Shown: positions 25,725 through 38,300, numbered from the stretch's first letter. The stretch: 64,000 bases of DNA from Chamaecrista fasciculata (GCA_003254925.1 QANZ01035159.1:52189-116188), one strand, 5' to 3'. Made by a program: numbers and translations. Notes: generated by a model from the sequence alone, not told the origin.

Positions 25725-26214
25725 GGGTAAAATACAGAAAAGGGCCCTGTGGTTTGGCCCTATTTCACTTAGGGTACCTGTGGTTTAAAAAGTTACAATT
25801 AAGGTCCTGTGGTTTGCTCCGTTTGCAAAAAGGGTCCCAAGAACTTTGAACCATCCAAACTAACGACGCAGGCTTCTCTCACGTGACCTGCAACCCCAAA
25901 CCCTAATTTTTTAGTCATTCTCACTTGAAGCTCGCGATTTCATCTCACTTTCACTCTCTCCATTGCGATTTCGTCTTCCTCTCACTCTCACTGTCGCGAT
26001 TCATCCTTCACCTTCATACTCTCCATCGCGATTCCACCTATACCTTCATTCTCTCTCTCCCGCTCGCGATTTCACCCTTTAATTGCAGAAACCCGTTCGT
26101 GTTGCAGAATCCGTTCGAACAAGATGAAATCCGAAGGACTAAAAGCTTCATCCTCAACCTACTGCATCCTAGTTCACAAACGGCCAAGAAAGTCGCAGAC
26201 AAAGGCAGGGACTN
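25725..26214. mobile_element. Left part of a CCCTGTGG-family element with captured-like interior
   Basis: Begins GGGTAAAATACAGAAAAGGG with repeats of CCTGTGGTTTGG(CC), related to the TTTGGTACC family. It is followed by GC-richer sequence with repeated TCGCGATTTCA and CTCTC tracts and a short ATG frame (26124 onward, MKSEGLKASSS) that I do not recognise. The N at 26214 cuts it, and no right arm follows. Confidence 0.45.
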
Positions 26215-26516
26215 TCTGAGGGGGTGTCCTCGTCATCGGCTTCCGAGGGGTGTATATCACAATTCATAAAGTATTCGATAGAGACACCACTACACTTGTT
26301 TATCTCAAGCATAAAGATTAAAAACTACCTAGTTTCCACACTTGAGCAAGTGATTAAATATAATGAAAGAGAAAGATACAAAACTTCATTTCTTTGTCTT
26401 AAATCATTGAGAGAATATCTGGTGCTTCCTATAGTTTAAATCAGAGCCGTATAATGTCTTTGAGTCAAAACTTATAACTACCTAATGATAAGCTGATAAA
26501 TAACATATATGGGGTA

Positions 26517-26726
26517 CCTTCATGAAAACAGCATCAGCTTGAGGAATAGAGTGAAACATGTCTCCTCCCACATGAGTGACTCTGTTCAAAATTGATGCAT
26601 TTGATGTGCGGATACGATTTCACTATTTCTGATACTGTCCCTCCGATTCCTCCTCCAACATCCACCAATGATCCAATGCTCTCGAACCCATCATTATACC
26701 CTGCAATGATGCCACTCATCACAATC
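26517..26726 (-). pseudogene. OMT4: truncated O-methyltransferase exon-1 remnant
   Basis: The minus strand encodes MSGIIAGYNDGFESIGS, VDVGGGIGG and IVKSYPHIKCINFE, colinear with OMT3 residues about 183-226, then GDMF-region sequence to the exon-1 donor. A 35-bp deletion relative to OMT3 (after CACATGAGTGACTCT) shifts the frame. The N-terminal two thirds, the start codon and the promoter are gone: the sequence jumps at about 26727 to DNA that matches 21935, upstream of OMT3. No exon 2 is present. Non-functional. Confidence 0.88.
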
Positions 26727-26734
26727 TTTGGGGC

Positions 26735-28608
26735 CTTATAATATTAAGTAGTAACAAAAGAAATTACTGTTTGAAGATAGCTGGAGCCTGGAGACAAGAC
26801 ACTGATTCTGATTTCTGACTATCATCAATCTTTGGGGCCAGGGCCACTAGGATTTCTACAATGAAAGTGAAAGGACTTAAGAGTTATAAAGGGGTAAAGT
26901 AACTCATTTAACCTTTGTGACACTGTTCTTTTAATTTGCACTACATATCACTAACATGATTGAATCATTGAATGTTAGACTATAAGCGCTATCCATGATT
27001 CCATGCATTAAACTATAAGCGCACGTCATTTTTTGTTTTTAAAAAGTTATTTGTATTTTTAAACTGGGGTAAACATTTTCTTAACAATTACGAAATATCG
27101 AGCCTCAATGTTCAATCATACTTATAGATTACTTGATTATTATCTCAATTATTAATTTATTATTATTATCTTATTGATCATTTTTGGGTATATATCAATG
27201 TTATGAAATCCGGACCAAACCGGACGGTTGAACCGGGGACTCGAGAGTGAACACGGATCGGTTTGGACCATTGGACCGCTTCGGATCGGATTGACCCGGG
27301 TTGAACCGTGACCCCGAGCGATGTTTAGAAAACCGGCTGGGTCACTATTTCAATGAAAAATTCATTTTTTTTAGCTTTTTTTTTTGTTGGTTTTGTAGGC
27401 CAAGTGCAAAAAGGTAATATGAAACTCAATGGAAAATGTTATCAATCTATTAAAACAAAGAAAAAAACTCATTTTTTTTTCATTTTTACTAATCTAATAA
27501 TTATTCATGTTGTGACTTTTGAATATTTTATTTATGTAGGACAATGAAATTATGGATTCACACGTATATCTTATTGTTATATAAAGTTTATAGTTATATT
27601 TTATCAATTATGAAATATTTATATTTAAAATAATTAATATTTATTTTATTTATATATTTATGACGTCATCCGGTTCGACCGTCGGTCCAACTGATTGAAC
27701 TAATCAACCCGTGACTCGAATGTCTGTCCGAGTCACTCTCCGATCCGATTTTAATAACATTGGTATATATGCCAGGATAACAAGCCACTTTGAAGTAACA
27801 TCTCAAATCAAATTTCGTTATTTATTTTCTGTTGTTTCTTCTTTTGAAATATATATGCCAATTTTCTGTTGATGGTCATTTTCTCCCTTGGTGTATTATT
27901 CATTCTACAACATTATGTTTCAAACTATGTTTCTTGCCATTGTTTTCTTTATGCAGCAATTCTGAGATTATTAGCCCCTGACGATATTTTTCTAAAATCC
28001 ATTTGCATAAATTTCTTTTTTGGGGCAAGACAGAGGAGGCTAAAGCCCAAAAAATGAATCCCATGAAAAATTTACTATTGCAGTTGCAGATATAACACAT
28101 GTCACAGAACCGGTGATCCAGCACCATAGGCTATCTAACAAATATAGAAACTAACATTACATAATGCATTGTTTTTTTTTAAGTTGCTCGCCCGGTCTCT
28201 GATAATTTGCCCCGACTAATCTAAACTTGACTCGAGTCCCACACCTAGTTATAGTAGGAGAATCTCCCAACAGACGTAGCTGCATTCTCAAGATCTTGAA
28301 TCCTGGACTTTGTTTAAATATATCAATTACCAAACAATTTACCACTTGGACCAATCCCTTATTGGTATTAAAAAATGCATTTTCCCTGTAGTAAATTATA
28401 ATTATAGACTAAATGTAATTACTATTTAGCTCAGCTTCAAAGAACACAAAAAATGACTGATACAACTTATTGAGAAGAGAAGATTTGCCTGCAGTTCAGA
28501 GGGGATAGATAGTGTTATTGAGCTGTCTACAATACTTACAAAAGTTTCCCACTTCCGAGTTTTGAACATAACATGTTGGTTCTGAAGAGCAGAGGAATAA
28601 CAGTACAC
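26735..28608. repeat. Right copy of segmental duplication (flank between OMT and ELMO)
   Basis: Colinear with about 21930-24488. Examples are GAGACAAGACACTGATTC, GACTATAAGCGCTATCCATG and GGGGCAAGACAGAGGAGG, present in both copies. The copies differ by independent insertions: a DNA transposon at 27196-27762 here; the fold-back element (22099-22607) and LTR-like block (23493-23859) in the other. No gene is present apart from the ELMO 3' flank. Confidence 0.8.
27196..27762. mobile_element. DNA transposon (CAATGTTAT ends, 8-bp TSD), 567 bp
   Basis: The ends are inverted: CAATGTTATGAAATCCGG on the left and the complement of CAATGTTATTAAAATCGG on the right. Direct repeats GTATATAT (27188-27195, 27763-27770) flank it; 9 bp is also possible if the last G is counted. 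The interior is rich in CCGGTT/GGACCG motifs near both ends. The paralogous site near 23107 lacks it. Non-autonomous, hAT- or Mutator-like. Confidence 0.8.
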
Positions 28609-31600
28609 CTATTGCCACTGGTACAAGAGATTGTAAGATGGAAGATCTTTTATTTTGTGAAGGTCTTCCAACGAAAGCTCTTTCTCCAATTGCATCCTTG
28701 TTGCTTGCAGAACGTCCTGAAGCCATTGAATAAAATTGGCAAAAACAAAAATGTCAATACACTCAAGTGGATATTCTCCAATAGATATAAAGCATTCTAT
28801 TTTGGAGCTGAAGCAAACTCTGATTCCTAAATGTTTGCCTACCAAAATAATTAAGTAAATGACAAAGAAAATGTGCATAATTCTGCCGTAGTCCGAATTT
28901 TCAATGTAAATTCACAATATGCCCTGCTTTAGTTTCATTCACATAAAATTTCATTAAAGAAAAAAGGTGAGCTCACTTGGTTTATAGAAGATCTGCAAGT
29001 TCAGTATTTCTCAAGTTGTGGTATTGAAAAAGTTAATGGAGCCCTTCTACCAGTTATAGATTGTAAAATGTAAAAACTGCCCTTAGTATTAAAGTTCTCA
29101 CAATTTTATGTGGGAGATAGGCAGAAAACACAGGAAGAGGGATTACGTTAAAGTTCATGTAGGAAGCATGCATGGCCAGCCATTGAGCGTCCATCATCTC
29201 GAAGGCTATACAGTAAAGAACATCAAATGCTTCTTCATCTTCTGCAGAACCCAGCATCAATGTCGTTGATAAATAATTGAAAATATAAAGGCATTTGACA
29301 GGAACTCACTGACATAATCCAGTATTACCTCCTAATAACTTGACGAAATTAATTCCGGGAAGACAACGAGGTTTCACTGCAAAAATAACGTTTGGCAGAA
29401 CTCTTATTAGAAATTGTAAGTTTTTTCCTTTCAAATCATGGAAAGAACTAAGAATCGGATAAGATAAATCCAACTGCATGGAACCACCAGTACCCAGAAG
29501 CAGCTACAATAAGAAGTTAACAATATTGTTTGGTTGCCTTCATAACTGAATTGATTACTAAATCAACTGTTTTGTCAAACATTTTTTAAACCCTATAATG
29601 TTGACAAATTCACTTGACAAAATAAGTGAATCATTTTCAGATAGAGGAAGCATGAGCAAATGGCAAAAATTCGCCGAGTCAAAATTGTTCACAAACCTGA
29701 GCATAAATCCAACATCTGTATCAACATAAATGATACATTAATGCCAGCAACAGCAAAGGGATATTCCCAAGTTGCTCTATTTCCATCTTGCTTGAACAAC
29801 AACCTGTGAAAAGATGCCTTCATTTTGAATTAACATAAAATTAGTAAACTCTTTTCTGCTAAGGTTGTCAAGAAACTAAAATGAAATACAAAAATCAGAT
29901 ACTAACAAACAATAATAGAATATAGAAATGCATACCGGATATGTCCTTGCGAAATAGAGCAGGTTTTCAAGGGAAATAAAGCCACATCCCCTGAGGTAAG
30001 CAAAATATGGTGATGAAAAGGCGAAGCATGATGAAAACAAAGCCAAATATTGATACTTTCTACACTTGGTCTTATGCTTTATGAGTGATTTGATAGCACA
30101 TTTTATTCCAGTGTGATTTTCATATTAAGATGATATATGATGGGCTATCCATTTTCTTTGTTACAAAATAAATTACAGCATTTCTGTCTCCATTAAAAAA
30201 AGGTTAATTACCTAAAGTCAGTTGAAGGATTAGGACCTTGCCATCCCATATCTTTCCATTGGTCAGATATCAATCCTGTCAGAGCAACATCAGGAAATGC
30301 ACATTGCCACAATGTTCTTAGAGCTTCCTGTTAAAAGTTAACGATAATGAAATCCTCATTAAATATATCAACTAGCAATGCAATAAAATAAGAGAAACCA
30401 ATAGAAAGTGTATAAATGGCTGTGTGACTGTGTCTGCCAAAATTGAGAAGAAAGAAAGCTAGCAACATATATTGAGTACTTGATGATCAGGGCGAGTCAC
30501 ATCAAAAGGCACTTGCAGCCGTTCTTGAAGCTTTTGAAGTCTTTGCTCCTAGCAACAAAATTAAAATATTGTTTGCTCAATGAGTTTATAATAATTTGTG
30601 AAACATTGATACTTAAAAAATAAAACAGTTTTGTATATGATATGTGTTGATGCTCATATCTGACATGACGAGATACTTACTATATATTCTGTCGTATTAT
30701 TTTGTAATTAAGAGATGGAAAAAAATATCATATTCAAATTTTGTGTTTTACCTCAAGAGGGCTGAAAGGATAGTCAAGAAACTTGTCGTTGCGTTTAGTG
30801 TTTGAGCGGTTAAAGAGTCCTCCTATCCATGTTCGCGATCCAACCATAGCATTAGCTAATTCCATGAAAAACATGGATCAGTAATTAAAAAAAAAATCAA
30901 TGAAAATGATGTGGAGAGAGAGCATTTTGTTAGTGTTTGCAAGTAGGTGTTAGGTAGTGTGAAATAGTTCTTATCAGAGAAAGAGTATTACATAGTAAAT
31001 GTCTCAATAAGATAAATTGCTTTGATAATTCTGTGAAATATTTTGTGCTCTTTATGCAGAAACAGAGAGAATAGAATGAAGAAGAGGCTTGTCATTTAAA
31101 CTGTCTTGAACGAACATCCTAAAAAAGTAAAGTGAATCCTAATTCAAAAGAAAAAAAAATATGCTGATAAAGGGGATAATTTGATTTCACATATAACCCT
31201 AAATTATTTTGGAAGCGCATAAAAGTAAACAACCAGTCCTGGAAATCTACTCCTTGTGGATTTAGAAGTCACCGAATATCCATATTAAAGGCAATTTTTT
31301 TCTCTTAAGATGTGATAATGCCTAGTAAACAATCCTCTATCATTTTGTCTATAGATTAAAACACCAATGGATAAGTTTATTCTGATGAGTGATGGCTGAC
31401 ATTTAACCTAGATAATATCAATTGATTGATTTAATTATAGAAACAAAACTCAGGAGAACAATAGAAACAGATCAAGGGATAAATGTACTTACTAAAACAT
31501 TGAGCGAAATGGGATATTAGGTGAGTGGAATGATGAGACCATTCCAAATCTTCATCTTCCTTTTTCTGTCTCCAATAAGGTTCATCCTCATCAACCTGCA

Positions 31601-31995
31601 TTAGAATTTTGAATGCATTTAGCTGATACTTTACTTTCTCACTGCGCATAAAGACAATTTGTCAAAGATGCAGAGAGAGAAATTTTATTGTAGTTTAGGA
31701 AGAAATGCTGTGAATAACAAACACCTAAAAAACACTGAAGACGACATTGCTTCTTTGAAAGTATGCAAAAGAAGGATTTTTCATTGATGGGCACAAAATG
31801 AATTACACAATGTTAAAAAGAAAAATATCATTCTGAAGAAAATCAGCATATGTACTAGTCCTCAAACATCAGCATTTCTATGCTGAATAAAAAGAAGAAG
31901 AAGAAGAAGAAGAAGAAGAAGAAATCAGAGTAAGGGAATACTTTGTGAAGTGAGGAACAAGAAGGAAAACATCGTTTACGCTTCCTCAATCTCAT
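28609..31995 (-). CDS. ELMO/CED-12 domain protein, 10 exons
   Basis: Exons: 31942-31995, 31493-31595, 30752-30855, 30480-30548, 30212-30327, 29936-29990, 29697-29817, 29329-29376, 29147-29241, 28609-28716. All phases agree and give 290 residues. Family markers in order: ANAMVGSR-like NAMVGSRTWIGGLFNRS, QWKDMGWQGPNPSTDF, RGCGFISLENLLYFARTYP, WEYPFAVAGINVSFML, LPGINFVKLL, FDVLYCIAFEMMDAQWLAM, and DLPSYNLLYQ. The ELMO domain fills most of the protein after residue 80. In animals ELMO proteins work with DOCK GEFs or as GAPs for ARF-family GTPases; the plant role is poorly defined. The exon 7 acceptor is the least certain (AAG | GCATC): the nearby CACAG site would break the frame. Promoter-side DNA has an AG repeat at 32215-32242. 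Confidence 0.9.
31892..31921. repeat. AAG microsatellite in ELMO intron 1
   Basis: About ten AAG/AGA units next to the exon 1 donor (on the gene strand a CTT tract). Likely length-polymorphic. Confidence 0.8.
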
Positions 31996-31999
31996 GAGG

Positions 32000-32214
32000 G
32001 AACCGAAATCCGGGACAAGAAGAATCTCTCATTCTTATGAAGAAACCGAAAGCAAAAGGGTATAAACTATAAAGACAAAATCCTTTTTGAAGAAATGGGT
32101 GACATATGATTGCACCCCAACCAACTCATGCTTTCTCTCCCTCCTATAATTCAACCTCCCATCATACCTAGCTATTATTTTGTTTCTCCGCTGATTTTCT
32201 CTGTCCCCATAACT

Positions 32215-32246
<32 letters not shown>

Positions 32247-32805
32247 AAGTGGTAATTAAATGGGAGGGCATCCCATAAGTTCCGAAAATAATACAAATAG
32301 AAAAGTTAAGTGCGTAGGTAAAGGTCGCATTTTGAATAACTTTAAGCTGTAAAGATTAAAGAAGAAATGGGGTGGGTGTCGCTGCTCTGCCTAGCAAAAC
32401 AATAGCATGCACTTTGGTCTTTTCAAAATTCAAGCCCACACCTTTACATACAAAGACAAAAAAACTACTAATCCCATTGCACCTAACGAGCATGGAGATA
32501 GAATACTGAATACCGAGAGAAAGACAAAGAAAAAAACAAACAATAAATCAATTTAGAAAAAAAAGAGAATCAGAGAAAAGTAAGAGCTGCTACGTGCTAG
32601 CTATGGTGGGTCAGGTATTGTTGGTGGCAATATTAAGCTCTGAAAAAGACCCACAAGAGACGGAGGAATATTACATATTAGCAATAGAACCACATTTTGT
32701 TTTTGTTGAAACTTGAAACTCATGAGACTAATACTGGTTTTTCACACTCTAACGACCTGGTAATATTGAAGAAAAATGGAGCATATATATATATATATAT
32801 ATATA
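32000..32805. other. ELMO upstream region, no further gene seen
   Basis: Contains GA-rich repeats (32215-32242, AG units) and an AT dinucleotide run (32784-32805) that leads straight into the N gap. Minus-strand frames here are low-complexity. Confidence 0.5.
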
Positions 32806-33418
32806 NNNNNNNNNNNNNNNNNNNNNNNNNNNNNNNNNNNNNNNNNNNNNNNNNNNNNNNNNNNNNNNNNNNNNNNNNNNNNNNNNNNNNNNNNNNNNNN
32901 NNNNNNNNNNNNNNNNNNNNNNNNNNNNNNNNNNNNNNNNNNNNNNNNNNNNNNNNNNNNNNNNNNNNNNNNNNNNNNNNNNNNNNNNNNNNNNNNNNNN
33001 NNNNNNNNNNNNNNNNNNNNNNNNNNNNNNNNNNNNNNNNNNNNNNNNNNNNNNNNNNNNNNNNNNNNNNNNNNNNNNNNNNNNNNNNNNNNNNNNNNNN
33101 NNNNNNNNNNNNNNNNNNNNNNNNNNNNNNNNNNNNNNNNNNNNNNNNNNNNNNNNNNNNNNNNNNNNNNNNNNNNNNNNNNNNNNNNNNNNNNNNNNNN
33201 NNNNNNNNNNNNNNNNNNNNNNNNNNNNNNNNNNNNNNNNNNNNNNNNNNNNNNNNNNNNNNNNNNNNNNNNNNNNNNNNNNNNNNNNNNNNNNNNNNNN
33301 NNNNNNNNNNNNNNNNNNNNNNNNNNNNNNNNNNNNNNNNNNNNNNNNNNNNNNNNNNNNNNNNNNNNNNNNNNNNNNNNNNNNNNNNNNNNNNNNNNNN
33401 NNNNNNNNNNNNNNNNNN
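32806..33418. other. Assembly gap (613 N)
   Basis: Run of N bounded by an AT repeat on the left and a poly-A run on the right, so simple repeats probably broke the assembly. Confidence 0.95.
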
Positions 33419-34654
33419 AAAAAAAAAAAAAGCCTCCTCCAATTTAAAATTGTCCATTAATTATGTTTTAATGATATGAAATTAGGACATAAATCGTACT
33501 CTTCTAATTATGAAGGGGTCAGAATAAATTAAAGGGGTTGGTGAGGAAGACTAAAGGGTCTGATTAAAGTAAAAAAAAAAGTTGATCCCATACGGGTTAA
33601 AACAATTTAATGGTGGAAACACACAGTATCAATGATATGGTCCTGATATTTGCTGTACAAATTGATAAAAGTTAGTAAAAAACTAAAAATAAATTTAAGA
33701 ATTGAGCCAAATTTTTCATGTCATGCATTTACATTGAGGCAAATTGCACTTTTGGTCCTATATGTTTGGGATTAGTTTCAATCAAGTCATTTATTTTATT
33801 TTGTTGCAAAATTGATCTTATATATTTTCATAGATTTTACTTTTTAGTCCCAACAACGAAAATGTGATCATATCTCTAGATTTATCGTATTCAAACTTGA
33901 ACGAGAAATATGGTTAAATTTAGTCATTGTGATCAAAAAGTAAAAATTTATGAGAATATATAGAACTAACTTTGCAACAAAAAAAAGATAAAAGACTGGA
34001 TTAAAACTCATCCTAAACATATAGGACTAAAAGTACAGTTTTACCATTTACATTGGTAAATAACGGTAGATCGTAAAATTTACAAGAGAAAGAACATTTA
34101 CACCAAGAAATCATAACGTATTACCTCACTTATATATATTAGTTCAACTATATATGATCATGATCCTGTGTGTACAAGTATATAAACATGTACCATTAAT
34201 CTACAATCAATAATTAGTAGCCCAGGTGATGATAATTAATTAATAGTAGCAGCAACCTTAATTAGGAGGTGCCTAAAATAAGAACACAAATGCAGGCGAA
34301 AGCCATTTTGAGTCTCAAAAAATTTGGTTGGAGACAAGCGTACGTCATGCACCGTCCATGACCATACACATATGCAGCAAAATCCTCAACCATTGGAAAA
34401 TTAAAATTCTCCAAAACAAAGTTAGAATAGTATCCCCTTCCTGTTCTGTCAAAGGTTTTTGATGAATTAGAAGGGGAAGAAGAAAGGAGAGAAGAATATG
34501 AAAATATCAATGAAAAGAATCACTCACTTTATTTCTTCCTCCTCCTGCTTCTTCTTCTTGAAATTTGAAATGCAGTAAGGACCATTACCAGCAAACAATT
34601 AAAAGGACCCTTAATTATCATCATCATCTGAGGCATATTTATTTATCCATCACC
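33419..34654. other. Intergenic upstream of NHL gene
   Basis: Contains a fold-back element (33737-34045). A minus-strand frame at 34262-34510 (82 codons) has no recognised domain and is not called. Bases 34540-34654 form the NHL 5' leader. Confidence 0.45.
33737..34045. mobile_element. Fold-back element with 9-10 bp TSD
   Basis: Left end AGGCAAATTGCACTTTTGGTCC, right end complement GGACTAAAAGTACAGTTTTACC. Flanked by the perfect direct repeat ATTTACATTG (33727-33736 and 34046-34055). A 309-bp non-coding element. Confidence 0.8.
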
Positions 34655-35338
34655 ATGAATGTCCCACAAAGATATGTGATGCTTGAGAATCAAGGCCAAC
34701 ACAATCCACCTCCTCACAGGCGTAGCATGCCTCGTTATGATGACGATGAATCTGATGGATGCGGTTGCATGAGGTGCTGCTGCTGCTGCTATTGCTGCTT
34801 CTTCCTCTTCCTCCTCTTTTTCATTGCTGCCACAGGTTTCTTCTTCTTAATTTTAAACCCTCAAGTCCCAACCTACAAAGTTGAAAACTTTAACATGAAA
34901 ACCTTGGAAATCCAAAATGGCAACCAGCTCCACACTGAATTCACCGTTGTTGTCAGAACTTATAATGGAAATAAACTCATTGCCTTGGATTATGGGAAAG
35001 ACAATCAGGTCAACATAACGTATTCAAATACCATGGTAGGTACTGGAAATATCCCACCCTTCCTTCAGCCTCCTATGAACACAACGACTGTGGATGTGGT
35101 GATGAAGGGACAGAGTGAGATTGACTCACAAACGCAGCATCAACTTGAAGAAAACCAAAAGCAGGGCAGGATACCTTTGAAAATAAGTGCCAATGTTCCT
35201 GTGATCATTGTCATTGATGGCCACAGTTTGAGGCAATTTGTAGTGGTTATGACTGGTGATGTAGTTGTGGATAATTTCCAGCCCGGTTCCAAAGTTAATA
35301 TTCTATCAAGCAATTTTCAGTTTGCATTGCACTCGTGA
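34655..35338 (+). CDS. NHL / LEA_2 family membrane protein (NDR1/HIN1-like)
   Basis: Single exon, 227 residues from MNVPQRYVML; an in-frame ATG 90 bases upstream would add an uncharged, His-rich leader unlike the family, so I prefer the later start. Layout: a short cytosolic N-terminus ending in acidic PRYDDDESDG; a Cys cluster (CGCMRCCCCCYCC) that may be palmitoylated; one membrane helix at about residues 50-73 (FFLFLLFFIAATGFFFLIL); then a beta-sandwich LEA_2 domain (VPTYKVENFNM to VNILSSNF). Potential N-glycosylation sites are NIT and NTT. Family knowledge: plasma-membrane anchored proteins linked to pathogen responses and stress. It stands alone between the ELMO and IST1-like genes. Confidence 0.87.
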   Translation: MNVPQRYVMLENQGQHNPPPHRRSMPRYDDDESDGCGCMRCCCCCYCCFFLFLLFFIAATGFFFLILNPQVPTYKVENFNMKTLEIQNGNQLHTEFTVVVRTYNGNKLIALDYGKDNQVNITYSNTMVGTGNIPPFLQPPMNTTTVDVVMKGQSEIDSQTQHQLEENQKQGRIPLKISANVPVIIVIDGHSLRQFVVVMTGDVVVDNFQPGSKVNILSSNFQFALHS

Positions 35339-38300
35339 ATTTGTTATTGTTCTTGTTGCTTGGAATATTTTTGTTACATTCCGAGGAGGAGGACAGGAGA
35401 AAATGGTGCTTCTAGCTCTTATTTAGTCTCAGAACTCGCATATATTACAGAATTTGCTTTATTGATTTCCTATCAATTTGGAATGACATGGGAATCCTAA
35501 AATGGCAGAGGCATTCAATTCACCTGTTTGACTCTGATGATGAATCGGAAGTAGGTGCAGGAGAAATATCGATGGAGGGAGTGAGAAAGAGAGAAACCAG
35601 CAAATTCCTTCTCTATAGTTATCAACTATTTGTAGGAATTAATGTAGCACCAATAAGTGAGAAACTTCTCACCAAAAAAAAGATAAGTGAGAAACTTATT
35701 CTCAGATCAATTTGATTGAGTAGAATGGAGAAATGTTTTCTTTAATTCCTTGTTTGACATGAAGTCATGTTTTATTTTCTAACTTTCTTGTGGCATTTTA
35801 ATTATGCTGTGGATCTAAGTGGACTCCAGTGGCTGAGGTTGAATCAATGAAGACAAGTTTCAATTTTGTTTCAAGAACTACTTTTGGTTTGTGAAACTGG
35901 AAGTACAGGAGACCCACAAAATAATTACAATTCAAAGATTTAGAGGTATTATTAATTTTGGCCTTTGGGTCAATCTAACTTCAATTTTGCTTATGATTAT
36001 GAATCAGTATTTGGCTCTGTCCTGCAACTATCTTTGACATTGACGCATAGGAAGTTTTATTTTTTCTGTCAAACATATGGATCTTGGTGAAGGACTCTCA
36101 AAAGGACTGGAAATACTTGAATGAGTGTTCACCCATCAGATTCAAGATTTTAGTGAAGCTACATATTGGTCATATTACATAATAAAACATGATTTTGCTG
36201 ATCTAGCTCTTTAAATTGAATTCAAACTGGAGTTTGGGCAAAATGAAGAATATATATAAATGGCGTTGCCAATGAGGTGACTAACTGCATCAACAGGCAA
36301 CATGATCATGATATGGTTCTCTCTATTCAATCTCTATTCAAATACATATGCAGGGGCGAAAAAACAGGTTTTCAATTCCTATTACAGTAGATTGATAATC
36401 TACCACGTCGGGGGCAAAAAAAGAACTGTTGGTTTTTCAAAATATAAGGATTAGTTTTGGTTGTTCTTGAACAAAATTTCATTAGCTAATTAAAAAAAAA
36501 ATGTGAATTTCCAGATTAAATTTAATTTCTGTTCTGTCAGCTTTAGTATTTAGATAAGTTGAAAAGAAGAAAAGTACATGACGAGGTAGTGAGACTGAAC
36601 TAGATGGTTTAAATCATCTTTTGCAGAAATATTATCCAAAATGCATAGGATATTATGATTGAGCTGAAAAACTCAAGCTTAAGTAAATCATGCACATCTA
36701 GTTTGTACAGGCGTGCTTTGAATTAACATCAACTGTTTAGACTAGTTATTTCTACAGAAACATCGATGTCATTCTAGTTAATCATCCACTACCAAATTCA
36801 CTGTTCTATACAAAATTCTAGGAAGCAAAATCAAAGACATAGATAAAGTTCGCAAGAGCCACTAATTGTTGTCTCTTAGAAGTTCAAATCAACAAATGAA
36901 TTTTATTTTCTTTCTCAACATCTATATAACTTTTAATGACATGTCATTTTCTTCTCTGTTTAGGCCACCTACAACAGGGGGGCAGTGGGAGGTGGTTAAT
37001 CAATATTAATGACATATCAATTTTACTAATATATATAAATAAAGTGTACATGTTATTGTGCTCAGCATGTTTAGCTTAGTGGCATGTGTTCGAATCTAGC
37101 TCCTGCCTTTTGCCATTTTCTAATGTACTTATTACTTTAAGGCTAAAATTACTACCTTTTGTTACCTCATATGTCTATTGTTTTTCAATTTGGTCACTCT
37201 AATTTTGTTTCTATTAAATTTTCAGTTTACTTCAAACCTACTCTATTTTTTTTACCTTTTGTTGCCTCATATGTTTATTGTTTTTCAANCTATGATTAAC
37301 CGTAGATAATAAAAAGTGAAACCGTGGCTATCTTCGGCGGGACACCTATTTTCATTCCCTCCCAATTTTTTTTTCTAATCCCTCTGTCTCTTTTTTCACA
37401 CTTAGCAAAATCCCTAATTTTCTAATCTTCCTCCGTCTCTTCGAACTCTACAGGCGTCTCTTTTTTCACACTTACCAAATCCCTAATTCGGCGGGACAGC
37501 TTCGATCGGCGACGAGAAGCTGTGCGACGAGAAGCTGTGCGTCTCTTTGGCGACGAGAAGCTTGATCGGCGTCGCGGCTGAGTCTCTTCGACGAGAAGCT
37601 TTCGTCTCTTCATCGCGGCTGTGCGTAAGTAACCATTGCTCATCTCACTTTGGCGCTATCATCTTCCTTCTCCTATTTTGTGTTCGCAGAGACAAAGAAG
37701 CATCCACACTCGCCGGTAATCATCATCGTTTCCCCTTCTTCGTTTCTATCTCTGAATTTGTGTATTTATTGGTCCGATTTTGTGTTCAGACGAAGAAGGC
37801 CACGATTTGTGAATTGATTGGTTGTCAACACCGAAGAAGCACGAAGAAGCATCACTAACTGGTTCCGATTTCAATTCCGGTAAGCGTTCCCTTCATTTGA
37901 TTTTGTNATATAATTATTTTATATAAAAAATATTTTGGCCCCTATCCGGAGTTCCTGGCTCCGTCACTGCCTACAACTTTGAGTTGAAAAATGTATGCAT
38001 GCATGGTTTTCTCCTTTACATAGTCATACGAGGTCTCTATCTGTCATCATTTATAGGTGAAAGTATTTTACTCGAGAATGCTAGTTTATGCCAATGATGA
38101 ACAACCAATCCTCTTATAAATCATGTAAATATAACCCACGAAAAAAGAGCCATCCAACAAACACCACATTCTCACTTGCATAACAACAAACACCTTAAGT
38201 GCATAGAGAGAACATCACATATTCACACGCATGCACCATAAGATGCTTAATAGGATTAAACAAAATCACATGGTCTAAACAAATAAATGAATGATTGTCG

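Noticed and set aside
32697-33479. Long frames across the 613-base gap
   Set aside because: Artefact of N; the only real residues are from AT repeats and poly-A.
34262-34510. Minus-strand 82-codon frame upstream of the NHL gene
   Set aside because: No recognisable domain and no flanking exons in phase; resembles chance ORF.
37422-37858. Overlapping frames rich in Arg/Ser on both strands
   Set aside because: Driven by repeated GACGAGAAGCT words in a probable transposon-derived stretch; no family resemblance on either strand.
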